DNA from: an uncultured bacterium
Lineage (GTDB): Bacteria > Planctomycetota > Phycisphaerae > Phycisphaerales > SM1A02
Assembly (NCBI GenBank): GCA_903867275.1
Contig: CAIPQY010000390.1
Location: 1 to 5,975 of the forward strand
DNA length: 5,975 nucleotides
Direction: 5' to 3'
The notes beneath the pieces were generated by a model. The model searched no databases, was not told where the DNA came from, and saw only the letters and a list, made by a program, of their open reading frames with translations. Below are positions 1 through 5,071 of this stretch, piece by piece; position 1 is the stretch's first letter, and each line of letters starts with the position of its first letter. A program made the position numbers and the translations under genes.

Positions 1-476
1 GGGTGGGCAAGCGCCTGATCGATCCAGATCACCGCCTGGCGCGGCTGTCCCTGATCCATCGCGCGCTGCGCCAGGGCGCACGCCGCCTGGAGCGCCGATG
101 GCGTGAGTGGGCGCGCTTCCACCACCTGTTCAAGATTGCCTTCGGCGAGTTGACGCTCGGCCACCGGCGACTGCTCGCGCAGCCACCGCTCGAACACCGG
201 CGGATTGGCGCGCAGGAACGCGACGGTGGCTGCCTGCGCGCTTCGAAAGCGATCCTCCACGGGTGGCCACGGCACCAGCTTGCGGCTGAAACGCTCCATG
301 GCTTCCTGCGCAAGTCGCGCCGACTCGGCGGGGTTGCCGGCGGCGGTCTCTTCGGCACGCCGAAGCAGCTCGGCCGCGGAAGGACTGGCATCCACGGTGA
401 CCGGTGCGGACTCCTGCGCGACAGCCGTTGCCGCGATGCAGCCGAGGGCAAGCAGGATGGCGAGGATCCGGTGCAT
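1..476 (-). CDS. Secreted helical-repeat protein, N-terminal part (possible PQQ-like beta-propeller protein)
   Basis: Seen: reading the minus strand from the ATG at 476-474 gives 158 complete codons without a stop, continuing past the left edge. Residues 1-21 (MHRILAILLALGCIAATAVA then Q) form a typical Sec signal peptide with a likely cleavage after AVA, so the product is exported. Residues 34-62 and 70-158 are amphipathic helices rich in Ala, Arg and Glu, including AELLRRAEETAAGNPAESA, FRSAQAATVAFLRANPPVFE and the TPR-like ALAQRAMDQGQPRQAVIWI. Inference: this resembles the helical N-terminus that precedes a PQQ/BamB-like beta-propeller in many planctomycete secreted proteins, but no propeller repeat lies inside the window, so the function stays open. 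The Cys at residue 13 follows A-L-G, a poor lipobox, so signal peptidase I is preferred. No SD sequence precedes the start. The gene diverges from the lipoprotein gene at 504. Confidence 0.8.
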   Translation of the reverse strand, partial: MHRILAILLALGCIAATAVAQESAPVTVDASPSAAELLRRAEETAAGNPAESARLAQEAMERFSRKLVPWPPVEDRFRSAQAATVAFLRANPPVFERWLREQSPVAERQLAEGNLEQVVEARPLTPSALQAACALAQRAMDQGQPRQAVIWIDQALAH

Positions 477-487
477 CGACGGCCGTA

Positions 488-493
488 ACGCTA
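488..493 (-). promoter_or_regulatory. Candidate -10 element (TAGCGT) for the secreted helical-repeat gene
   Basis: On the minus strand TAGCGT fits the TANNNT form of a bacterial -10 element. Its last T lies 12 bases before the A of the ATG at 476, which predicts a leader of about 5 nt. It shares the TA step at 492-493 with the plus-strand hexamer TACATT. No convincing -35 is visible. This is an inference from position and short consensus only. Confidence 0.35.
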
Positions 494-497
494 CATT
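492..497 (+). promoter_or_regulatory. Candidate -10 element (TACATT) giving a leaderless lipoprotein mRNA
   Basis: TACATT fits TANNNT. Its last T is exactly 7 bases before the G of the GTG start at 504, so the hexamer occupies -12 to -7 if transcription begins on the start codon. No Shine-Dalgarno sequence fits between the in-frame TAA at 486-488 and the GTG, which supports a leaderless transcript. The same relative position is found before the mutase gene at 3641. Confidence 0.5.
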
Positions 498-503
498 CCC
501 GGC

Positions 504-983
504 GTGGGTTTCACGAATGCCATCCTTCGCGGCCTGTTCGCGACCGCCGCGCTGCTGACCGCAGCCTGCGGCACGCCGCCGCAGATCAGCGTGATCGGCG
601 TGGATGTGGTTGAAAAGGGCGCGACAACCTCGGAACTCGCCGTGCGTCTGGAGATCCAGAACCTGACCGGCGAACCCATCCGCCTGGACACCTGGGAATA
701 CAACCTGCAGATGCAGGGGCAAGGCGTGTATTCGGGGCAATGGGTGGCCGCGATCACCATTCCGGCGGAGAGTCGCGTGCTGACGGCCATTCCGGCGGTG
801 GTGCAGAACACGGACCTGCCAACCACCGACGCATCCTGGAACGTGGATGGCTGGATCCGCTATCTGGAGCCCACGCGCTTCAGCCAGATGCTGTACGACC
901 TTGGATTGAACAGGCCGTCCACCAGCTTCGGTGGCCGCGGCGACAAGGTTGGCAGCGGCGGCTCGGTGCCGAGCGCCGGCTGA
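504..983 (+). CDS. Lipoprotein with a WHy/LEA14-like domain
   Basis: Seen: 159 residues. Residues 1-22 form a lipoprotein signal (MGFTNAILRG, then the hydrophobic stretch LFATAALLTAAC) with the lipidated Cys at 22. It is followed by a single beta-rich domain at about 27-140. The segment VRLEIQNLTGEPIRLDTWEYNLQMQG (start of the WHy pattern: beta strand, N-x-T/N-x-x-x-I turn, strand) and the later ITIPAES fit the LEA type 2/WHy fold. In that family these domains occur in desiccation- or stress-associated proteins and in bacterial lipoproteins anchored facing the periplasm; no specific activity is known from sequence. The C-terminus (about 140-159) is Gly/Ser-rich and probably disordered. The start must be the GTG at 504: an in-frame TAA lies at 486 and there is no ATG or other GTG/TTG start between. 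The gene converges on ppk1, with 22 bp between the two stop codons. Confidence 0.8.
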   Translation: MGFTNAILRGLFATAALLTAACGTPPQISVIGVDVVEKGATTSELAVRLEIQNLTGEPIRLDTWEYNLQMQGQGVYSGQWVAAITIPAESRVLTAIPAVVQNTDLPTTDASWNVDGWIRYLEPTRFSQMLYDLGLNRPSTSFGGRGDKVGSGGSVPSAG

Positions 984-988
984 GCCGC
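958..988. terminator. Inverted repeat over the lipoprotein stop codon, possible bidirectional terminator hairpin
   Basis: GCGGCTC at 958-964 is perfectly complementary to GAGCCGC at 982-988. On the plus strand the stem can extend by G-U, G-C and U-G pairs to about 10 bp around an 11-nt loop. A competing hairpin, GCTCGG (961-966) with CCGAGC (969-974), lies inside it. The repeat covers the TGA at 981-983 and sits just before the convergent ppk1 stop at 1006-1008, where a shared terminator would be expected. There is no T-run on either side, so it is not a canonical intrinsic terminator, and GC-rich sequence produces such stems fairly easily. Confidence 0.3.
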
Positions 989-1005
989 ACCCTGCACGAA
1001 CAGGT

Positions 1006-3180
1006 TCACTCCGACTTGGCTGCGATGCCGCCCTGCTGCACGCTGGCCGCAAGACGCTCGGTGGTGAGCCGCATCAGGTTCTGATGCACACCGGTCACGC
1101 GCGCGTCGGTCGCGTCGAGATCGCGCCACGGCACCTTGGTGTAGGTGCCATCCGGCTGCATCTGCCATGCCTGCCGACGGTCGTTCAGGCACAGCTGCAG
1201 CACTTCCCACAGCCGCGCGCGATGCTGCGGACGCGTGATGGGCGTGGCCGCCTCCACGCGGGTCTGCAGGTTGCGGTACATCCAGTCGGCGCTGCCGATG
1301 AAGAAGTCGCCGTCGAGCGGATCGTCCTTGCCGGCGCCGAACCAGAAGATGCGGCTGTGCTCGAGGAAGCGGCCCAGGATGCTGCGCACGCGGATCGATT
1401 CGCTGAGGCCGGGCACGCCCGGGCGCAGGCAGCAGAAGCCGCGCACGATCAGGTCCACCTGCACGCCCGCCTGGCTGGCGCGGTACAGCGCGTCCATCAC
1501 GCCACGATCCTCGAGCTGATTCATCTTCGCCACGATGCGGCCGGGGTGGCCGGGACGACTCAGCGCGATCTCGCGCTCGATGAGTTCCAGGAAGCGCTTC
1601 TTCATGGCCACCGGCGCCACCAGCAGCTTCTTGTAGTCGCGCTGACGGCTGCGGCCGGTCATGTAGTTGAACAGGCCGGTGAGATCCTCGGTGATGTCGG
1701 GATCGCAGGTGAGCAGGCCGAAGTCCTCATACAGGCGCGCGGTCTTCGAGTTGTAGTTGCCGGTGCCGATGTGGCCGTAGCAGCGGATGCCGCCCTGCTC
1801 CTGTCGCACCACCAGTGCGGTCTTGGTGTGGGTCTTCAGGCCGATCACGCCGTAGGCCACGTGCACGCCGGCGTCTTCCAGCTTGCGCGCCCACAGGATG
1901 TTGCGCGCCTCGTCGAAGCGCGCGCGCAGCTCCACCAGCACGGCCACCTGCTTGCCCGCCTCGGCGGCGCGGATGAGGCTGCTGATGAACGGGCTGTCGC
2001 CGCTGGTGCGGTACAGGCTCTGCTTGATGCACAGCACCTTGGGGTCGCTGGCCGCCTGCTCGATGAAGCGCTCCACGCTTCGGTGGAAGCACTCGTACGG
2101 ATGCTGCACCAGCACGTCGCCCTCGCGGATGGCGGCGAAGATGTCGCTCTCGTCGTCCTCCAGACCGCGCGGGGCCAGTGGCGTCCACTTGGAATAGTGC
2201 AGCTCGGGCACGTCGATGTCGGCGATCTGGTTCAGCCCGCCGTAGTCGATCAGGCCGGTGGTCTCGTAGATGTCCTCGGGGTCGATCTGCAGTTCCTCGG
2301 TGAGGAAGCGCAGGATGCGCTGGTTGGCGCCGCTGGCGATCTCCAGCCGCACCACGCGCGCGAAGCGACGCTCGCGCAGCTGGCGCTGGATCGCCTCGAG
2401 CAGGTCGTCGGCGTCCTCCTGATCGGGCTCGATCTCGGCGTTGCGCGTCACGCGGAACGGCAGCACCTTCAGGATCTCCATGCCCGGGAAGAGTTCGTCC
2501 AGGTTGTGCTCGATGAGTTCCTGCAGCGGCGCGTAGCGACGCGTGCCGGGCACCTGATACAGGCGCGACGGGATCTCGGGCACCTTCACGCGCGCGAACA
2601 GCTGCTCGCTTTCACCCGGCCGGCGCAGCATCACGCCCAGGCTCACGCTCATGTTGCTGATGAACGGGAAGCGGTGTCCCGGATCCACGGCCAGCGGCGT
2701 GAGGATGGGGAACACGTTGTGGTGGAACCACGCGCGCGCCTCGGTGCGCTCGGTGTGCGTGAGCTGTTCCCAGGTGAGCAGCTCGATGCCGCGCTCCTGC
2801 ATGGCGGGCAGCAGGTTGCTGCGCAGCACATCGGCCTGCACGCGGCCCATGTCCTGCACGCGCTGGCGGATCGACTGCATCTGCTGCTCGGGCGTGAGCG
2901 CATCCGGCACGGGGCTGGCCGAGCCGTCCTCGATCTGCTGGCGCAGCGTGCCCACGCGCTTCATGAAGAACTCGTCGAGGTTGTTCGAGAAGATCGACAG
3001 GAAGCGCACGCGCTCGAGCAGCGGCACCGAATCGTCGGCGGCCATGTCGAGCACGCGACGGTTGAACTCGAGCCATTCGAGATCGCGGTTCAGGAATCGC
3101 GATGGATCGCCGCCCGTGCTGGGCGCGGTGGCGCCGGCGTCGGTGGCCGCGGGTTCGCGATGCGGGCGGTGGCGACTCAT
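1006..3180 (-). CDS. ppk1: Polyphosphate kinase 1
   Basis: PPK1 reversibly transfers the ATP gamma-phosphate onto a growing inorganic polyphosphate chain via a phosphohistidine. The product has 724 residues (E. coli PPK1 has 688). In order: a disordered start (1-26); the N domain (about 27-130, RFLNRDLEWLEFNRRVL and FSNNLDEFFMKRV); a head domain (about 131-340); and two PLD-like catalytic domains. The autophosphorylated His is H451 in KTHTK. The second conserved His is H608 in FLEHSRI, 157 residues on, as between E. coli H435 and H592. The Mg-binding Arg pair is R391 (SLYRTSGDSP) and R421 (ELRARFDEARN), spaced 30 as in E. coli. GTGNYN and ADWMYRNL are also intact, so the enzyme should be active. 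The frame is open upstream to 3417, but homology begins only after the ATG at 3180, which overlaps the PTPS stop as ATGA and has an SD-like AGGTG 5 nt upstream. Expression is probably coupled to the PTPS gene. Confidence 0.97.
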   Translation of the reverse strand: MSRHRPHREPAATDAGATAPSTGGDPSRFLNRDLEWLEFNRRVLDMAADDSVPLLERVRFLSIFSNNLDEFFMKRVGTLRQQIEDGSASPVPDALTPEQQMQSIRQRVQDMGRVQADVLRSNLLPAMQERGIELLTWEQLTHTERTEARAWFHHNVFPILTPLAVDPGHRFPFISNMSVSLGVMLRRPGESEQLFARVKVPEIPSRLYQVPGTRRYAPLQELIEHNLDELFPGMEILKVLPFRVTRNAEIEPDQEDADDLLEAIQRQLRERRFARVVRLEIASGANQRILRFLTEELQIDPEDIYETTGLIDYGGLNQIADIDVPELHYSKWTPLAPRGLEDDESDIFAAIREGDVLVQHPYECFHRSVERFIEQAASDPKVLCIKQSLYRTSGDSPFISSLIRAAEAGKQVAVLVELRARFDEARNILWARKLEDAGVHVAYGVIGLKTHTKTALVVRQEQGGIRCYGHIGTGNYNSKTARLYEDFGLLTCDPDITEDLTGLFNYMTGRSRQRDYKKLLVAPVAMKKRFLELIEREIALSRPGHPGRIVAKMNQLEDRGVMDALYRASQAGVQVDLIVRGFCCLRPGVPGLSESIRVRSILGRFLEHSRIFWFGAGKDDPLDGDFFIGSADWMYRNLQTRVEAATPITRPQHRARLWEVLQLCLNDRRQAWQMQPDGTYTKVPWRDLDATDARVTGVHQNLMRLTTERLAASVQQGGIAAKSE

Positions 3181-3557
3181 GCGCGCACCTGCATGTCCGG
3201 CCGGTAGATGGCCTCGCAGCCGGGCGCCTCGCCGATCGACACGCTGCCAAGGCGCACGCCCGCGGGCAGTGCGCCGGCCACCTCGTCGGCCACATGCCGC
3301 GCCACCAGTTCGGCGGTCGGGTTGGTGTGATCGAAGGGCGGCACGTCGTTCAGTGTGCGACTGTGGAAGCGAGCCAGCACGCGATCGATCGCCGTCTCCA
3401 GCGCATGGAAGTCGCACAGCAGGCCATCCGCGTCGAGCGAATCGCCAACCACCTGCACCTGCACGCGCCAGTCATGTCCGTGCAGGGTCTCCATCTGTCC
3501 CGCCATTCGGATGGCGTGGGCGGCCGAGAATTGTCGGTGGACCCGCAGTTCGTACAT
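3177..3557 (-). CDS. 6-pyruvoyltetrahydropterin synthase-family protein (QueD/PTPS family), PTPS-III-like
   Basis: Seen: 126 residues, a normal length for a single T-fold domain. The zinc ligands are H14 (FSAAH) and H26 and H28 (LHGH). Other family marks are DGLLCDFHALE (44-54), LNDVPPF (69-75), NPTAELVA (79-86) and the pterin-binding Glu E110 in GEAPGCEAIY. The catalytic Cys of QueD/PTPS, normally four residues before the first His of HGH, is replaced by Met22, with Glu23 next to it (MExxHGH written as METLHGH). Known: PTPS-III proteins have Glu replacing or accompanying that Cys and make 6-hydroxymethyldihydropterin from dihydroneopterin triphosphate, bypassing FolB in some bacteria. Inference: a folate role is more likely than queuosine. 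The Asp of the usual Asp-His pair is Phe64 (FHSRTLND), which is odd. The start at 3557 gives the family N-terminus MYELRVHRQFSAAH; the longer reading from 3647 adds 30 residues unlike the family. First gene of an operon with ppk1. Confidence 0.88.
   Translation of the reverse strand: MYELRVHRQFSAAHAIRMAGQMETLHGHDWRVQVQVVGDSLDADGLLCDFHALETAIDRVLARFHSRTLNDVPPFDHTNPTAELVARHVADEVAGALPAGVRLGSVSIGEAPGCEAIYRPDMQVRA
3186..3190 (-). promoter_or_regulatory. Shine-Dalgarno-like AGGTG for ppk1 inside the end of the PTPS gene
   Basis: On the minus strand AGGTG lies 5 nt before the ppk1 ATG (3180) and matches part of the AGGAGGTGA anti-SD complement. It is the only well-spaced SD-like site before a gene in this window, and it belongs to the one gene that is internal to an operon. 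It therefore supports the 3180 start and coupled translation. Confidence 0.5.
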
Positions 3558-3566
3558 CGGGGCGCG

Positions 3567-3572
3567 AGTATA
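3567..3572 (-). promoter_or_regulatory. Candidate -10 element (TATACT) for the PTPS-ppk1 operon
   Basis: TATACT on the minus strand is close to the TATAAT consensus and ends 9 nt before the PTPS ATG at 3557. Transcription would then start at or within about 3 nt of the start codon, giving a leaderless or nearly leaderless mRNA. No SD sequence lies in the 9 nt (CGCGCCCCG). I see no clear -35 at 16-18 bp. Its presence argues against the longer PTPS reading from 3647, which would begin upstream of the promoter. Confidence 0.55.
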
Positions 3573-3583
3573 GCGGTGGCCGG

Positions 3584-3610
3584 GTTTTGCACTGTTTCGA
3601 CGGGGTTTCG
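3584..3610 (+). repeat. Three GTTTYG copies at about one helical turn
   Basis: GTTTTG (3584-3589), GTTTCG (3594-3599) and GTTTCG (3605-3610) are direct copies with start-to-start distances of 10 and 11 bp, in the 83-bp region between the divergent PTPS and mutase genes. They lie between the two candidate -10 elements, where -35 regions or operators would be. Phased T-tracts in otherwise GC-rich DNA could bend the helix or form a repeated protein-binding site. The repeat is seen directly; the role is inference, and the copies are short. Confidence 0.35.
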
Positions 3611-3628
3611 GTGTGGCCCGCGTGGCGT

Positions 3629-3634
3629 TATCGT
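3629..3634 (+). promoter_or_regulatory. Candidate -10 element (TATCGT) giving a leaderless mutase mRNA
   Basis: TATCGT fits TANNNT. Its last T is exactly 7 bases before the A of the ATG at 3641, the same geometry as TACATT before the GTG at 504. The 6 nt between (CGCGGC) hold no SD sequence. This supports the start at 3641 over the in-frame ATG at 3665. No convincing -35 is visible. Confidence 0.5.
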
Positions 3635-3640
3635 CGCGGC

Positions 3641-5026
3641 ATGACAAGCAACGATGCGCCCCTGATGCTGAGCGTGAGCGGCCTGCGCGGCCTGGTTGGC
3701 AAGACCATCACCGCCGAAGTGGCCGCGCTGTACGGCGCCGCCTTCGGCAGCCACCTGCGAAGCAAGAAGAACCGCCCGCGCGTGGTGCTTGCGCGCGACT
3801 CGCGGCCAAGCGGCGAGGCCTTCCTGAGCGCCGTGGCCGCCGGGCTTGCCAGCACCGGCTGCGACGTGATCGACCTGGGCATCGCCATGACCCCCACCGC
3901 CGGCGTGATGGTGCAGCACCACAAGGCCGATGGCGGCATGGTGTGCACCGCCAGCCACAATCCAATCGAGTGGAACGGCCTGAAGTGCCTCGACGGCGAT
4001 GGCGTGGCGCCGCCGCCGGACGAGGCGAAGGAGATCGTGCGCCGCTTCAAGGAGCGCGACCTGAAGCTGGCGGGACCGACCGAGTTCGGTCGCATCGAGC
4101 GCGACGCCAGCGCCGATGCAACGCACGTGGCGAAGGTGCTGGCGCTTGTGGATGTGGCGGCGATCCGCGCCGCAAACCTGAAGGTGGTGGTGGACAGCGT
4201 GAACGGCGCAGGCTGCAACGCCGCGCGCATGCTGCTCGAGAAGCTGGGCGTTGGCGTGACGCATCTGAACGGCGAGCCAACCGGCCTGTTCGCGCACACC
4301 CCCGAACCCACGCAGGCGAACCTGACCGACCTGGCCGCCGCCACCGCGAAGGGCGGCTTCGCGTGCGGCTTCGCGCAGGACCCGGATGCCGACCGCCTTG
4401 CCGTGGTGGACGAAGCCGGCCGCTACATCGGCGAGGAGTACACGCTGGCGCTGTGCGCACTTCGCATCCTGCAGCGCGAGGGCAAGGCCACCATGGCCGC
4501 CAACCTGAGCACCAGCCGCATGATCGACGGCGTGGCCGCGAAGTTCGCGGGCAGCAAGGTGCTTCGCACGGCGGTGGGCGAGGCGAACGTGGTGGCGGCG
4601 ATGAAGTCGGCCGGCAGCACGATCGGCGGCGAAGGCAACGGCGGCGTGATCTGGCCCAAGGTGTGCTGGGTGCGCGACTCGCTGAGCGGCATGGCGCTGG
4701 TGCTGGAACTGCTGGCCACACAGAAGCGCGCGCTGTCGGTGATCGCCGCGGAGATCCCCCGCTACGCCATGGTGAAGCGCAAGCTTGAACTCGGTGCGAT
4801 CGGCGGCGCTGCCGCGGTGGCGCCGGCGCTGGCCAAGGTGAAGGCGGCCTTCGCGGGCGAACCCATGGACGAGTGTGACGGCATCCGCATCGACCTGGCC
4901 GAGGGCTGGGTGCACCTGCGCGCAAGCAACACCGAGCCGATCATCCGTCTCATCAGCGAGGCGGCCAACGATGCCGCGGCGAATGCGCTGGCGGATCGCG
5001 TGGCGAAAGCGGCTGGTTTGCCGTGA
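3641..5026 (+). CDS. Phosphohexomutase, phosphoglucosamine mutase/phosphomannomutase family
   Basis: A cytoplasmic alpha-D-phosphohexomutase that interconverts sugar 1- and 6-phosphates through a phosphoserine. Seen: 461 residues, the family's four-domain length. In order: SGLRGLVG (13-20, the GIRG-type N-terminal loop); TASHNP (103-108) with the phosphorylated Ser105; the metal loop DPDADR (247-252); the sugar-binding loop GEGNGG (330-335); and the phosphate-binding RASNTEP (427-433). All key residues are present, so the enzyme should be active. GEGNGGVI is closer to archaeal-type phosphoglucosamine mutases than to classical bacterial GlmM or PMM/PGM (GEMSGH), and ITASHNP-type wording also differs from the SASHNP of bacterial GlmM. 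Glucosamine phosphate is thus the best substrate guess, feeding UDP-GlcNAc, but glucose or mannose phosphate cannot be excluded. The frame is open upstream to 2651, but homology and the leaderless -10 at 3629 fix the start at 3641. A Ser/Thr kinase gene follows after 45 bp, in the same frame. Confidence 0.93.
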   Translation: MTSNDAPLMLSVSGLRGLVGKTITAEVAALYGAAFGSHLRSKKNRPRVVLARDSRPSGEAFLSAVAAGLASTGCDVIDLGIAMTPTAGVMVQHHKADGGMVCTASHNPIEWNGLKCLDGDGVAPPPDEAKEIVRRFKERDLKLAGPTEFGRIERDASADATHVAKVLALVDVAAIRAANLKVVVDSVNGAGCNAARMLLEKLGVGVTHLNGEPTGLFAHTPEPTQANLTDLAAATAKGGFACGFAQDPDADRLAVVDEAGRYIGEEYTLALCALRILQREGKATMAANLSTSRMIDGVAAKFAGSKVLRTAVGEANVVAAMKSAGSTIGGEGNGGVIWPKVCWVRDSLSGMALVLELLATQKRALSVIAAEIPRYAMVKRKLELGAIGGAAAVAPALAKVKAAFAGEPMDECDGIRIDLAEGWVHLRASNTEPIIRLISEAANDAAANALADRVAKAAGLP

Positions 5027-5045
5027 GTCGGGTGTGAGGTTCCGG

Positions 5046-5051
5046 TAGGCT
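5046..5051 (+). promoter_or_regulatory. Weak -10 candidate (TAGGCT) before the kinase gene
   Basis: TAGGCT in the 45-bp gap fits TANNNT and predicts a start near 5058, a leader of about 14 nt. An AAGG at 5058-5061 lies 10 nt before the ATG and could act as a weak SD only if transcription starts further upstream, for example by read-through from the mutase gene. No -35 at normal spacing is visible, so the kinase may be transcribed with the mutase gene, separately, or both. Confidence 0.25.
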
Positions 5052-5071
5052 GCGTTCAAGGCCGCCTCTGG

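Noticed and set aside
437..440. Possible lipobox Cys13 (A-L-G-C) in the secreted helical-repeat protein
   Set aside because: The -3 and -2 residues (Ala, Leu) fit the lipobox poorly and a good signal peptidase I site (AVA before Gln21) follows.
29..451. 140-codon minus-strand frame starting at 451
   Set aside because: It is a different frame from the signal-peptide protein starting at 476, Arg/Ser/Pro-rich and without any domain, so a shadow.
931..3207. 758-codon open frame on the plus strand opposite ppk1
   Set aside because: It lies antisense to an unmistakable full-length ppk1, is rich in His, Ala and Arg with no family motif, and is the usual mirror frame of GC-rich codon usage.
3181..3417. 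79-residue N-terminal extension of ppk1
   Set aside because: It overlaps the PTPS gene out of frame and does not look like PPK1. The ATGA overlap and AGGTG site fit the 3180 start.
2651..3640. Upstream extension of the mutase reading frame
   Set aside because: It runs antisense through ppk1 and PTPS, with no homology. The start at 3641 matches family length and a leaderless promoter.
3558..3647. 30-residue N-terminal extension of the PTPS protein (start at 3647)
   Set aside because: The family begins at MYEL, and the extension would place the candidate TATACT promoter inside the coding region and overlap the mutase start.
5024..5071. Possible read-through fusion of the mutase and kinase across TGA 5024-5026 (same frame, no stop in the 15-codon gap)
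   Set aside because: Both proteins are complete at this boundary, the gap is short enough for the open frame to be chance, and there is no SECIS-like or other recoding signal that I can see.
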